The position numbers and the translations under genes were made by a program. The notes under the pieces are model-generated. The model was not told where the DNA came from. It made no database searches and worked only from the letters and a program-made list of their open reading frames with translations. Shown one piece after another: positions 1-8,533 of a DNA stretch of 64,000 bases. The stretch is from contig NZ_PYVX01000001.1 in NCBI RefSeq assembly GCF_003056305.1, positions 1 to 64,000 of the forward strand, given 5' to 3'. The number at the start of each line of letters is the position of its first letter. Position 1 is the first letter of the stretch. The stretch comes from Halomonas denitrificans (GTDB lineage: Bacteria > Pseudomonadota > Gammaproteobacteria > Pseudomonadales > Halomonadaceae).

Positions 1-126
1 GAAGACCACGTCGCCCAGCGCCTCCTGGGCATGGTCGGTGATGCCGATGGTCACGCTGCCATCGCCGTTGTCCAGGACCCATTCGTGGCTTTCGGCATAG
101 CGCAGGTTGGCGGGGATAGAGCTCAT
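1..126 (-). CDS. gcvH: Glycine cleavage system H protein (N-terminal part, runs off the window)
   Basis: The translation begins [17 protein letters not shown] and continues into a GDVVF segment, the typical start of the lipoyl-carrying H protein that shuttles the aminomethyl group between GcvP, GcvT and GcvL. Only about 42 residues are inside the window, and the lipoyl-lysine region lies beyond position 1. Two ATG codons are adjacent (129 and 126). AGGAAA sits 4 bases before the first and 7 before the second, so 126 is preferred. It is divergent from the symporter, with gcvT further along, so this is a glycine-metabolism locus. Confidence 0.88.
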   Translation of the reverse strand, partial: MSSIPANLRYAESHEWVLDNGDGSVTIGITDHAQEALGDVVF

Positions 127-605
127 CATGATTTCCTATACGAAAAAGGTTTTCGGATCCGCGAATGCTAACGCCCTTGGCGGCGTTTGGCGAGTCCTGC
201 GGAGGGTAACGCGGGCGGTCGACCGCGCCTCGACCCGTTCACTAGGGTGGTCGGAGACGTCGGGTTCGTCCAGTGATCGACCTCCTCTTGCCTCGTGGCG
301 ACACCGACAGTACGCTTGCCGCGTTTCCGATCGGAAACCTGTGGCTGGTATGGTCGGTTGCTGGCCGGTGACGGGCGAGGGGCTTCCCCCGGGTCGTCGG
401 ACTGGTGCAGCAGCGGCATGATCCGCTATCGTGAAGGCGTTCGTCCTGTCGATCTTTCGTCGAAGAGCGACCTGACCATGCGGTTTCGTCTTTTCGGTTC
501 GCTCGTCTGCCAAGAGGGGGAAGGCGGGCATCGGACATGCCTGGCGGGTCGTCACCAGCGGCAGATCACAACAACAAGCGTGAAGAAGACAATAGGGAGA
601 TTCGC
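127..605. promoter_or_regulatory. Divergent gcvH/symporter intergenic region with two perfect palindromes
   Basis: This 479-bp spacer must hold the promoters for the divergent gcvH and symporter genes. It contains a 16-bp perfect palindrome GTTTCCGATCGGAAAC (323-338) and a 12-bp perfect palindrome GCGGTCGACCGC (215-226); either could be an operator, which is inference. I looked for the conserved core of a glycine riboswitch on both strands and did not see it. No convincing protein-coding gene is present. Confidence 0.4.
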
Positions 606-2012
606 GTGGAAACCTTGAACAGTATATTCGGCGCCATCAACGGCGTGGTGTGGGGGCCCCTGATGCTCATCCTGCTGCTGGGGGTGGGTCTCTATCTGCA
701 GCTGGGCCTCAAGCTGATGCCGATCCGCAAGCTCGGTACCGGCTTCAAGCTGATGTGGGCCGGTCGCGACAAGAAGCCGGAACCCGGCAAGGCAGCCGAG
801 AAGCATGACGACGGCGAGATCTCGCCGTTCAACGCCCTGATGACCGCCCTGTCGGCCACCATCGGCACCGGCAACATCGCCGGGGTGGCCACGGCCATCG
901 CGCTGGGTGGCCCGGGCGCGGTCTTCTGGATGTGGATCACGGCTCTGGTCGGCATGGCCACCAAGTTCGCCGAGGCGGTGCTGGCCGTGCGCTATCGGGA
1001 AACCGACAGCACCGGCTACCACATCGGCGGGCCGATGTTCTACATCAAGAACGGTCTGGGCAAGAAGTGGCTGTGGCTCGGCGGCGCCTTCGCCTTCTTC
1101 GGCGCCGTGGCGGCCTTCGGTATCGGCAACACCGTGCAGTCCAACTCGGTGGCCGACGCCCTGGATTCCACCTTCGGCGTGCCGCACTGGATCACCGGCG
1201 TGGTGATCATGGTGCTGGCCGGCGCGGTGATCCTGGGCGGCATCAAGCGCATCGCCAAGGTGGCGGGCAAGCTGGTGCCGATCATGGGCATCCTCTACGT
1301 GCTCGCCGGCCTGATCGTGCTGGTCGTCAACGCCGACCAGATCGGCGCGGCCTTCGGCATGATCTTCACCTATGCCTTCAACCCCCATGCGGCCGTCGGC
1401 GGCTTCGCCGGTGCGGCGGTGATGGCGGCGATCCGCTTCGGCGTGGCACGCGGCATCTTCTCCAACGAGGCGGGCCTGGGCAGTGCGCCCATCGCCCACG
1501 CCGCGGCGCAGACCAAGAACCCGGTGCGCCAGGGCCTGATCGCCATGCTGGGGACCTTCATCGATACCATCATCGTCTGCACCATCACCGCCCTGGTCAT
1601 CCTGACCGCTGGTGTCTGGCAGACCGGTGAGGCCGGGGCGTCGCTGACCGCGCTCTCCTTCGATGCGGCCCTGCCGGGCATGGGCAACCAGATCGTGTCG
1701 CTGGCCCTGGCGGTGTTCGCCTTCACCACCATCCTCGGCTGGTCCTTCTATGGCGAGAAGTGCTTCCAGTTCCTGTTCGGTACCCGCTCGATCATGCTCT
1801 ACCGGGTGCTGTTCGTGCTGGCGATTCCGCTGGGTGCCATGGCGCAGCTGGGCTTCATCTGGCTGATGGCCGACACCTTCAACGCCATGATGGCCATCCC
1901 CAACCTGATCGCCCTGGCGCTGCTGTCGCCGGTGGTCTTCAAGCTGGCCCGTGACTACTTCGACGGCAAGGATATCCTGCCGGGCGAGGAGCTGGACCAC
2001 GACAAATCCTGA
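606..2012 (+). CDS. AGCS-family sodium:alanine/glycine symporter
   Basis: The 468-residue protein is a multi-pass inner-membrane carrier of the alanine or glycine:cation symporter family, importing these amino acids with Na+. The family signature region is visible in the first third: ALMTALSATIGTGNIAGVA, followed by GGPGAVFWMW. About ten hydrophobic segments are apparent. The GTG at 606 (VETLNSIFGAING) is chosen because GGGAG lies just upstream and an upstream ATG would add a hydrophilic tail unlike the family. It sits between divergent gcvH and co-directional gcvT, so glycine uptake feeding the glycine cleavage system is a reasonable inference. Whether alanine or glycine is preferred cannot be told. 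Confidence 0.9.
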   Translation: METLNSIFGAINGVVWGPLMLILLLGVGLYLQLGLKLMPIRKLGTGFKLMWAGRDKKPEPGKAAEKHDDGEISPFNALMTALSATIGTGNIAGVATAIALGGPGAVFWMWITALVGMATKFAEAVLAVRYRETDSTGYHIGGPMFYIKNGLGKKWLWLGGAFAFFGAVAAFGIGNTVQSNSVADALDSTFGVPHWITGVVIMVLAGAVILGGIKRIAKVAGKLVPIMGILYVLAGLIVLVVNADQIGAAFGMIFTYAFNPHAAVGGFAGAAVMAAIRFGVARGIFSNEAGLGSAPIAHAAAQTKNPVRQGLIAMLGTFIDTIIVCTITALVILTAGVWQTGEAGASLTALSFDAALPGMGNQIVSLALAVFAFTTILGWSFYGEKCFQFLFGTRSIMLYRVLFVLAIPLGAMAQLGFIWLMADTFNAMMAIPNLIALALLSPVVFKLARDYFDGKDILPGEELDHDKS

Positions 2013-2028
2013 GGGATGCGCAAGCCAG

Positions 2029-2056
2029 GAGAGGTGCCCCGAGGGGCACCTCTCTT
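2029..2056 (+). terminator. Hairpin between symporter and gcvT
   Basis: A perfect 12-bp inverted repeat (GAGAGGTGCCCC and its complement) lies 16 bases after the symporter stop and ends 33 bases before gcvT. The U-tract is poor (TTGC), so it may be a partial terminator or an mRNA-stabilising stem. Confidence 0.55.
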
Positions 2057-2087
2057 GCATTGGCCCCTCGTCACGAGAGACGACGAC

Positions 2088-3197
2088 ATGAGTGAACTCA
2101 AGCATACCCCCCTGCACGCCCTGCACGTGGAGCTGGGCGCCAAGATGGTGCCCTTCGCCGGCTACGACATGCCCGTGCAGTATCCGCTGGGGGTGAAACG
2201 CGAGCACGAGCATACCCGGAAGGCTGCCGGGCTCTTCGATGTCTCCCACATGGGCCAGGTGCTGCTGCGCGGCCCCAACCCGGCCGAGGCGCTGGAGACC
2301 CTGGTGCCGGCCGATATCGTCGGCCTCGCCGAGGGCACCCAGCGCTATGCGCTGTTCACCTCCGAGGAGGGCGGCATCCTCGACGACCTGATGGTGGTCA
2401 ATGCCGGCGATCACCTCTACCTGGTGGTCAATGCCGCCTGCCGTGAGCAGGACATCGCTCACCTGCGCCGGGGGCTGCCGGATCACGAGGTAGAGGTGGT
2501 CGACCGCGGCCTGCTGGCGTTGCAGGGCCCCCAGGCCGCCAGCGTGATGCAGCGGCTGTGTCCCGAGGCCTGCGAGATGGTCTTCATGCAGCATGGCCGC
2601 TTCACCATCGACGGCATCGAGGTCTGGGCCAGCCGCAGCGGCTACACCGGCGAGGACGGCTTCGAGATCTCGGTGGCGGCCGAGGACACCGAGGCCCTGG
2701 CGCGTCGCCTGCTGGCCGAGGATGAGGTCGAGGCGATCGGCCTGGGCGCGCGGGACTCGCTGCGCCTGGAGGCCGGGCTCTGCCTCTACGGCCACGACAT
2801 CGACACCGAGACCACGCCGGTCGAGGGCGGCCTGATCTGGGCCATCGGCAAGCCGCGCCGGCGCGGCGGCGAGCGGGCCGGCGGCTTCCCCGGCGCCGAC
2901 CTGATCCTGCACCAGGTGGCCGAGAAGGATCACCACCGCAAGCGGGTGGGGCTGCTCGGCGAGGGTCGCGCGCCGGTGCGCGAGGGCACCGAGCTCTTCG
3001 ATGCCGAGGGCGGCCACCTGGGGCGCGTGACCTCCGGTGGCTTCGGTCCCAGTGTCGGTCGGCCGGTGGCCATGGGCTACGTGGCCATCGAGGCCGCCGA
3101 GATCGGCACCACCGTATATGCCGAGGTGCGCGGCAAGCGCCTGCCGATGACGGTCAGCAAGATGCCCTTCGTCGCCCCGGGCTACTACCGCGGCTGA
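2088..3197 (+). CDS. gcvT: Glycine cleavage system aminomethyltransferase (T protein)
   Basis: The 369-residue protein matches GcvT, which transfers the methylene group from the H protein-bound intermediate to tetrahydrofolate and releases ammonia. Typical stretches are the N-terminal LHALHVELGAKMVPFAGYDMPVQYP, LFDVSHMGQ, GYTGEDGFEIS and GLGARDSLRLEAGLCLYGHD, and the C-terminal barrel with VTSGGFGPS. Length fits the family. The ATG at 2088 (MSELKHTPLHALH) is preferred over upstream in-frame sequence that overlaps the preceding hairpin. The gene is separated from gcvH by the symporter and the divergent spacer. Confidence 0.95.
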   Translation: MSELKHTPLHALHVELGAKMVPFAGYDMPVQYPLGVKREHEHTRKAAGLFDVSHMGQVLLRGPNPAEALETLVPADIVGLAEGTQRYALFTSEEGGILDDLMVVNAGDHLYLVVNAACREQDIAHLRRGLPDHEVEVVDRGLLALQGPQAASVMQRLCPEACEMVFMQHGRFTIDGIEVWASRSGYTGEDGFEISVAAEDTEALARRLLAEDEVEAIGLGARDSLRLEAGLCLYGHDIDTETTPVEGGLIWAIGKPRRRGGERAGGFPGADLILHQVAEKDHHRKRVGLLGEGRAPVREGTELFDAEGGHLGRVTSGGFGPSVGRPVAMGYVAIEAAEIGTTVYAEVRGKRLPMTVSKMPFVAPGYYRG

Positions 3198-3204
3198 TCG
3201 ACCG

Positions 3205-3234
3205 TTGACGGCTTTATACCGTTATCTATCATCG
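3205..3234 (+). promoter_or_regulatory. Promoter-like sequence containing a repeated 22-bp motif
   Basis: TTGACG (3205-3210) is separated by 16 bp from TATCAT (3227-3232). The stretch 3213-3234 begins TTTATACCGTTA, ends CATCG, and is 20/22 identical to 58261-58282. It lies just after gcvT and would read antisense to the following gene. Activity is untested. Confidence 0.3.
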
Positions 3235-3248
3235 GCACCACATGACGA

Positions 3249-3273
3249 CCATCCCGAACGGGGTGGCCGTTTT
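3249..3273 (+). terminator. Terminator after gcvT
   Basis: The arms CCATCCC and GGGGTGG (one G-T pair) form a short GC-rich hairpin followed by a run of T (CCGTTTTGC). It lies in the gap between the convergent gcvT and AlkB-type genes. Confidence 0.5.
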
Positions 3274-3289
3274 GCGTAGGCCATGGGCA

Positions 3290-3943
3290 TTAGTGGATGG
3301 GGAGCAGGAAGCGGCGATCAGTCGGGGCGGGCGGGTGCACCCAGCGGAAGGTCAGGCTGATGCGCAGGCCCTGGAGGCGACGCGGCAGCAGCGCGTGCTG
3401 CAGGCGGCGCTGCACCCCGGGCCCCATCACGAGCAGGCTGTCATGGGGCAGCCAGGCGTTGAACGCCGTGGCCTCACGCTGCTTCCAGCGAAAGCGCAGC
3501 GGTCGCTCGGCGCCCAGGCTGACCGCCGCGATCAGCGGGTCGACGCCGAGCTCGGGCTCGTCGTCGCTGTGCCAGCCCATGCGCTCCTCGCCGTCGGCGT
3601 AGCGATTGAGCAGCACGCTGTTGAAGCGCGCCGGCTGGCCGGCGGCGGCCAGGCGCTCGACCACGGCATCGCGAACGGCCGCGACGGCGGGATGCCAGGC
3701 CTCGGGGCAGAAGTCGCGCCCCGAGTAGCGGTAGCGCGCCTCGGGGCTGCCCATCCAGACCTGGTGGCGGGGGATCGGGTGCTCGCGCCCGAAGAGGCGC
3801 AGGGTCGGTCGCTGCCAGTCGAGCTCGCGATCGAGCCGCGTCAGCGCCTCGGTGGCGGCGGGCTCGCCCAGCAGGCCGGCGAAGCGCGCCAGGGGCGGCG
3901 ACTCGAGCAGGGTCTCGTCGGAGCAGGGGGGCATTCGGATCAT
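3290..3943 (-). CDS. AlkB-type 2-oxoglutarate/Fe(II) dioxygenase
   Basis: This 217-residue protein resembles the AlkB/ALKBH2-3 DNA-repair dioxygenases that oxidatively remove alkyl groups from DNA bases. The iron ligands are visible in WHSDDEPELG (HxD, around residue 125) and the distal His of LQHALLP. The 2-oxoglutarate-binding arginine is in the C-terminal GLRISLTFRW. FNSVLLNRYADGEERMGWHSD is characteristic of the ALKBH2-like branch. It is transcribed convergently with gcvT. Confidence 0.88.
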   Translation of the reverse strand: MIRMPPCSDETLLESPPLARFAGLLGEPAATEALTRLDRELDWQRPTLRLFGREHPIPRHQVWMGSPEARYRYSGRDFCPEAWHPAVAAVRDAVVERLAAAGQPARFNSVLLNRYADGEERMGWHSDDEPELGVDPLIAAVSLGAERPLRFRWKQREATAFNAWLPHDSLLVMGPGVQRRLQHALLPRRLQGLRISLTFRWVHPPAPTDRRFLLPIH

Positions 3944-4010
3944 CGGCTCAGGATGCCATCCCGCCGAGCCCCGGGCCAGCGCGGCAGGCCGCCTGGCCCG
4001 GGGCGGTCCC

Positions 4011-4553
4011 TCAGCCGAACAGCGCCAGGCTGAGCAGGGCGAAGCCCGTGCCGAGCAGGGCGCCGGCGAGCACGTCGCTCAAGTAGTGAAGCCCGAGCCC
4101 CACCCGGGAGATGGCGATCAGCAGCGCGATGGGCACAAGCCAGGGGAGCAGCCAGGCGGCGTGCACGGCGGTCAGCTCGCAGAAGAGCACCGCGTGCATG
4201 GTGTGCCCGCTGGGGAAGCTGTAGCGGTCCCGGGCGGGTTCCCCGCAGCGGATGATCCCGGTGAAGGTGATGAAGGGACGCTCGCGGCACAGGCGCGTCT
4301 TCAGCACCCGGTAGACGGCGATGGCCAGCAGGGCGGTGGCGGTGTATTCGAGCAGCCGGCGTCCGCCCTGCACGGGATCGAGCAGCGGCTGGGCGAGGAT
4401 CAGCCCGACCCACAGCGGCCAGTCGCCCAGCCGGCTGGCCAGGCGCAGCAGCAGCAGCCAGGGGCGGTGGACGTTGCAGCCGACCAGGCGGCGGCAGAGC
4501 TGCCACTCGATGAGGTCCAGGCGATCAAACACGGCAGGGGGGAGCGGCTTCAT
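4011..4553 (-). CDS. PAP2-family membrane phosphatase
   Basis: The 180-residue integral membrane protein carries the three-part lipid phosphatase signature: KTRLCRERP (KxxxxxxRP), SFPSGHTM (PSGH) and SRVGLGLHYLSD (SRxxxxxHxxxD). Members dephosphorylate phosphatidic acid, phosphatidylglycerophosphate or undecaprenyl pyrophosphate; the substrate cannot be assigned here. Its start overlaps the 3' end of the upstream glycosyltransferase gene by 29 bp, so the two are probably co-translated. A lipid-carrier or glycolipid role is inferred from that coupling. Confidence 0.88.
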   Translation of the reverse strand: MKPLPPAVFDRLDLIEWQLCRRLVGCNVHRPWLLLLRLASRLGDWPLWVGLILAQPLLDPVQGGRRLLEYTATALLAIAVYRVLKTRLCRERPFITFTGIIRCGEPARDRYSFPSGHTMHAVLFCELTAVHAAWLLPWLVPIALLIAISRVGLGLHYLSDVLAGALLGTGFALLSLALFG

Positions 4554-5685
4554 CGTCGACCTCCAGCGGCTGGGTGAGGGTGGAGAGGAAGGTGTCCGCG
4601 ATCGCCGGCCAGCGATAGGCCAGGGCGCGGTCGCGCGCCGCCCGCCCGAGCCGGGCATAGCGGGCCGGCTGCTGGCACAGGGCGACCGCCGCCGCCTGGA
4701 AGCCGGCCGGGTCGTCGGGCGCGAGGGCGAGGCCGTTGTGGTCGTGATCGATCAGCTCGGCGCCGGCAGCGTGGCGAAAGGCCACCACCGCCAGGCCGCT
4801 GGCCATCGCCTCGAGCACCACGTTGCCCCAGGTCTCGGAGAGCGAGGGGAAGACGAAGAGGTCGGCGCTGGCGTAGTGGCGGATCAGGCTCTCGGGGTCG
4901 ATGAAGCCGGTGAAGTGGGCCTGGGGCAGGGCGCGCTCCAGGGCCGCGCGCCCGGGGCCGTCGCCGACCACCACCAGGCTCAGGTCGGGGCGCGCCTCGA
5001 GCATCGCCGTGAAGGTGTCGCGCAGCAGGGCCAGGTTCTTCTCCGGCGCCAGGCGCCCCACGTAGAGGGCCACCGGGCGGTGGGCGTCGCTGCCCCAGGC
5101 GGCGCGCAGCGCCGGGTCGCGATGGCTCGGCGAGAAGGCCTCGCCGTCGATGCCCCGCGCCATCACGCGCACGTTGGCGAAGCCCTGCGCGCCGAGCTCG
5201 CGGGCCTGGGCATGGGTCGGCACCAGGGTCGCCGCGGTGCGGTTATGGAAGTGCCGCAGGCGGCGCAGCACCAGCGGTGCCAGCCAGGGCAGGCCGTAGT
5301 CGCGGCAGTAGTGGTCGAAGTTGGTGTGCCAGCCGCTGATCACCGGAATGCCCAGCCGGCGGGCGATGCGCAGCGCCGACCAGCCCAGCGGGCCCTGGGT
5401 GGCGAGGTAGATCGCCTGGGGGCGCTGTTGTCGCCACAGGCGCTGGAGGGCGCGTCCGGTCGGCAGGCCGATGCGCACCTCGCGATAGCCGGGCAGGGCC
5501 AGGCCGCGAACGCGCAGTTCCGAGGCGATGCCCTCGGGGCGCGGGGCCACCGGCCCGGCGGGGCGCGGGCGCACCAGCTGCAGCGTCACCCCGCGTCGAT
5601 GCAGCTCGGCACTCAGGCGGCCGAGGGTATGGGCGACGCCGTTGATATCGGGGAACCAGGTATCGCTGACCAGGCAGATGCGCAT
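4525..5685 (-). CDS. GT4-family glycosyltransferase (alpha-mannosyltransferase-like)
   Basis: The 386-residue protein has the two-domain GT-B layout. The N-terminal Rossmann domain starts MRICLVSDTWFPDINGVAHTL. The C-terminal nucleotide-sugar domain has VALYVGRLAPEKNL, VVVGDGPGR and the EX7E-type motif in SLSETWGNVVLEAMASGLAVVAF. Such enzymes transfer hexose from GDP- or UDP-sugars to lipid or glycan acceptors at the cytoplasmic face of the membrane. The N-terminus resembles MgtA-like mannosyltransferases, but the donor is unproven. It is operonic with the overlapping PAP2 gene. Confidence 0.87.
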   Translation of the reverse strand: MRICLVSDTWFPDINGVAHTLGRLSAELHRRGVTLQLVRPRPAGPVAPRPEGIASELRVRGLALPGYREVRIGLPTGRALQRLWRQQRPQAIYLATQGPLGWSALRIARRLGIPVISGWHTNFDHYCRDYGLPWLAPLVLRRLRHFHNRTAATLVPTHAQARELGAQGFANVRVMARGIDGEAFSPSHRDPALRAAWGSDAHRPVALYVGRLAPEKNLALLRDTFTAMLEARPDLSLVVVGDGPGRAALERALPQAHFTGFIDPESLIRHYASADLFVFPSLSETWGNVVLEAMASGLAVVAFRHAAGAELIDHDHNGLALAPDDPAGFQAAAVALCQQPARYARLGRAARDRALAYRWPAIADTFLSTLTQPLEVDDEAAPPCRV

Positions 5686-5813
5686 GGTGCTCCTCGTACG
5701 GTGGCGGGCCCGACCGGGCCTGACACCGCCGAGGATGGGCGACGTTCATGACAGCCCCGCGACGCGGCCTTGACGATGGCGTGACGCCCGGGGCGCGCGC
5801 CGCCCGGCCGGGC

Positions 5814-6737
5814 TCAGCGCAGCACCCGCGCGGGGTCCACGGGCTTGCCGCCGTGGCGCATGTCGAAGAGCAGGCGCGGCCCGCCGTCGTGGCGGCCGAC
5901 CTCGCAGACCGGGGTGCCGCGCGAGACGCGCTGGCCGCTGTCCACCAGCGGTCGCTTGCAGAGGGCATAGACGCTCTGCAGGTTGTCGGCATGGTGGACG
6001 ATCACCACCTGACCGAGTTGGCGCATGCTGTCGGCGAAGCGCACCTCGCCATCCGCCACCGCCTTGGCGCGACTGCCCGGCGCGGTGGCCAGCAGCATCG
6101 GCTGCAGGGCGCCGCGCTGGTCGGTACCGAAGGGGCGGGCCACCCGATAGTCGTCCAGCGGCCAGGGCCAGCGACGCGCCGAGGCGGGCAGGCCGCCGGG
6201 ATCCGGCAGCTGCTTGCGGGCCGGCCGGGCGGACGGGCTCGGGCTGGCGGCATTCGAGGCGGCCGTGCGGGTCGGGCCGCCGCTGAGCGGCACCTGGATC
6301 AGCTGGCCGACCCTGAGCTCGGTGGGCTCGATGCCGGGGTTGCCCGCGCGGATGCGTTCCGGCGTCGTGCCGAAGCGCCGGCCGATGGCGCTGAAGGTGT
6401 CGCCCGGGCGGATCTGGTAGCGATAGGGGCCGCCGGAGGGTGCCCGCTCGCGGCGGGAGGGGACCATCAGGCGTTGGCCCACCGCCAGGCGACGGGCGTC
6501 CACGCCGGGGTTGAAGCGCTTCAGGCGCACTAATGGCACGTCGGCCCGGCGGGCGATCTGCCCCAGGGTGTCGCCGCGCTGGATGGTGATCCACTCGCCG
6601 GCGATGCCGCGGCCGTTACCGCCATCCCGGCTGTGGCCGGCACAGCCGGCCAGCAGCACCGTCAGGGCGATCAGCAGCCAGATCAGCGGTGGGCGTCGAG
6701 ACGGCGATCCTTGTCCTGCCACAGGGCGTTGAGCCAT
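5814..6737 (-). CDS. LysM and degenerate LytM (M23-like) lipoprotein, NlpD/EnvC-like
   Basis: The 307-residue protein has a hydrophobic N-terminus ending in a lipobox (TVLLAGC). Two LysM peptidoglycan-binding repeats follow (ITIQRGDTLGQIARRADV and YQIRPGDTFSAIGRRFGT), then a Pro/Ser-rich linker and a C-terminal LytM domain. The zinc ligands of active M23 peptidases appear to be missing: where GxHxGxD is expected the sequence reads DQRGALQPMLLATAPG. This points to an NlpD/EnvC-like amidase activator and not a peptidase (inference). The start overlaps the acyltransferase 3' end by 55 bp, so the exact start is uncertain. Confidence 0.8.
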   Translation of the reverse strand: MAQRPVAGQGSPSRRPPLIWLLIALTVLLAGCAGHSRDGGNGRGIAGEWITIQRGDTLGQIARRADVPLVRLKRFNPGVDARRLAVGQRLMVPSRRERAPSGGPYRYQIRPGDTFSAIGRRFGTTPERIRAGNPGIEPTELRVGQLIQVPLSGGPTRTAASNAASPSPSARPARKQLPDPGGLPASARRWPWPLDDYRVARPFGTDQRGALQPMLLATAPGSRAKAVADGEVRFADSMRQLGQVVIVHHADNLQSVYALCKRPLVDSGQRVSRGTPVCEVGRHDGGPRLLFDMRHGGKPVDPARVLR

Positions 6738-7555
6738 GACTGGAAGCGTTCCTTGTAGTCCGTGTTGTCGTGATAGTCGCCCTCGAGCATCCAGGCGGGC
6801 ACCTCCAGACGCCGCGCCTCCAGCACCACGCGGCCCTCGCGGCCGCAGAGGAAGCCCCAGAAGCTCGGTGCGGGGTTGTCGTAGTGCAGGGTGACGTCGA
6901 GGATGCCGCCGAGCCGGTCGCCGAGCAGGCTCACCACCTGGGCGATGCCGCCGGCACGCGGCCGGAGTAGATGGCGGTAGGGGGCGCCCTGGGCCGCGTG
7001 CTTGGCGGGGGTGAAGCGGGTGCCCTCGACGAAGTTGTAGATGGCGATCGGCCGCTCCCTGGCGTGGCGGCACATGCGCTCGGTGGCCTCGCGATCGCGC
7101 CGCGCCAGGTGGGGGTGGCGCTCGCGCTGCTCCCGGGTCAGGCGACGCAGCATGGGAAACTCCATGGCCCAGAAGGCCAGCCCGACGATGGGGATCCAGA
7201 TCAGCTGCCGCTTGACGAAGAAGTGCGGCATGGGAATGCGCCGGTGGAAGGCGAAGAAGAGCAGGAAGATGTCGGTCCAGCTGCGGTGGTTGGAGAGCAC
7301 CAGCCACCAGCGGTCCCGGGAGAGGCAGTCGGGCAGCTGCAGCTCCAGGGGCGGACGCAGCCAGCGGCGCATCCACCACAGGTTGCTGCCCATCCAGTTG
7401 AGGGCGACCCAGTTGAGGGCCGTCAGCACCCGGCGACGCCAGCGGCGCCCCGGGGTCACCAGCTTGACCAGCGTCAGCAGGATCAGCGGGATCCCCCAGG
7501 TCAGGGTGGTCAGGCTCAGCAGCAGGAGGCTCACGAACCCTCTGAGGGTCGACAT
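6683..7555 (-). CDS. 1-acyl-sn-glycerol-3-phosphate acyltransferase-like protein (YihG type)
   Basis: The 290-residue membrane acyltransferase has the catalytic NHxxxxD motif (NHRSWTD, about residue 92) and the substrate-binding EGTR motif (FVEGTRFTP), in a PlsC fold preceded by an N-terminal hydrophobic helix. Such proteins acylate lysophosphatidic acid; extra glycerophospholipid acyltransferases of the YihG type tune membrane composition. The ATG at 7555 is chosen because AAGGAGA lies 5 bases upstream. It overlaps the downstream LysM/LytM gene, suggesting co-expression. Confidence 0.87.
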   Translation of the reverse strand: MSTLRGFVSLLLLSLTTLTWGIPLILLTLVKLVTPGRRWRRRVLTALNWVALNWMGSNLWWMRRWLRPPLELQLPDCLSRDRWWLVLSNHRSWTDIFLLFFAFHRRIPMPHFFVKRQLIWIPIVGLAFWAMEFPMLRRLTREQRERHPHLARRDREATERMCRHARERPIAIYNFVEGTRFTPAKHAAQGAPYRHLLRPRAGGIAQVVSLLGDRLGGILDVTLHYDNPAPSFWGFLCGREGRVVLEARRLEVPAWMLEGDYHDNTDYKERFQSWLNALWQDKDRRLDAHR

Positions 7556-7627
7556 GCCGGTCTCCTTGACGGGATTCACGAGGCGTTCATGCTAATGGAT
7601 CGGCCGCACGCTGCCCAGCTGAAGGGC

Positions 7628-8533
7628 TCAGCGACGAGACGCAAGCCCCGGGGTGCGAATGGTCTCGGCCAGCACCCGCTGCAGGGCCAGGGCGGCGATC
7701 GAGAGCTCATGGCGGTTCCAGGTCAGCACGCCGACGTCGCGCTCGACGATCGGATCCTCCAGCGGCACGCAGACGGCGCCGAGCTCCTGCATCTGGTCGA
7801 TGCACAGCGATGGCACGGCGCTGACCCCCAGGCCGCTCGATACCATGCGGCCCACGGTGGCGAGCTGATGGCACTCGAAGCTCGCCGGCAGCACCAGCCC
7901 GCGGCCCTCCAGGGCCTGCTCGAGCAGCCGGCGCACCATGGAGGGGCGCTGAAGGGTGATGAAGTCCCGGGTCATCAGGGTCGCCCAGTCGAGGCTCGGC
8001 CGCTCGGCCAGGCGCGAGTCGGCCGGCACCACGGCGACGAAGCGGTCGCGGAACAGCGGCGCGAAGGAGAGGCTGCCTGTGGCCTCGGGCTCGAACACCA
8101 GCCCCAGCTCGACCTGGCGAGCGCGCACCATCTCGATCACCTGCTCGTTGATCACGTCGTGGACCGTGACGTTGACCTTGGGGTGGCGCTGGCGAAAGAC
8201 CCGCAGCGCCGGCGGCAGCAGGTTGCTGGCGAACGACGGCATGGTCGCCACCGCCAGTCGCCCGAGCTGCAGGGTGAAGCGCTGGCGCAGCAGCTCCTCG
8301 GTGTTGTCCCACTCGGCGATCAGCCGCTTGGCCAGCGGCACCAGCGACTCCCCCTCCGGGGTGAGGCGCACGCTGCGGGTGCTGCGGATCAGCAGGCGGC
8401 CGCCCAGGCTCTCCTCGAGCCCCTTGATCGCCAGGCTCAGCGCCGGCTGGGAGAGGTGCATGTGCTCGCAGGCCTGGGTGAAGCTCAGCGTTCGCGCCAC
8501 GGCGAGGAAGGCGCGCAGTTGCTTGACGGTCAT
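7628..8533 (-). CDS. LysR-type regulator divergent from scoAB
   Basis: The 301-residue protein has an N-terminal winged HTH (MTVKQLRAFLAVARTLSFTQACEHMHLSQPALSLAIKGLEE) and a LysR effector-binding domain from about residue 90. It is transcribed away from the CoA-transferase genes across a 170-bp AT-rich spacer. That is the classic arrangement of a LysR activator and its target, so regulation of scoAB is likely but inferred. Confidence 0.9.
   Translation of the reverse strand: MTVKQLRAFLAVARTLSFTQACEHMHLSQPALSLAIKGLEESLGGRLLIRSTRSVRLTPEGESLVPLAKRLIAEWDNTEELLRQRFTLQLGRLAVATMPSFASNLLPPALRVFRQRHPKVNVTVHDVINEQVIEMVRARQVELGLVFEPEATGSLSFAPLFRDRFVAVVPADSRLAERPSLDWATLMTRDFITLQRPSMVRRLLEQALEGRGLVLPASFECHQLATVGRMVSSGLGVSAVPSLCIDQMQELGAVCVPLEDPIVERDVGVLTWNRHELSIAALALQRVLAETIRTPGLASRR

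Noticed and set aside
127..605. Glycine riboswitch expected near gcv and AGCS genes
   Set aside because: I looked for the conserved core on both strands and did not see it. A covariance-model search would settle this.
552..3017. Very long open frame on the minus strand across the symporter and gcvT genes
   Set aside because: It is the antisense frame of two well-recognised genes in high-GC DNA; its translation is His/Gln/Gly-rich low-complexity sequence with no family.
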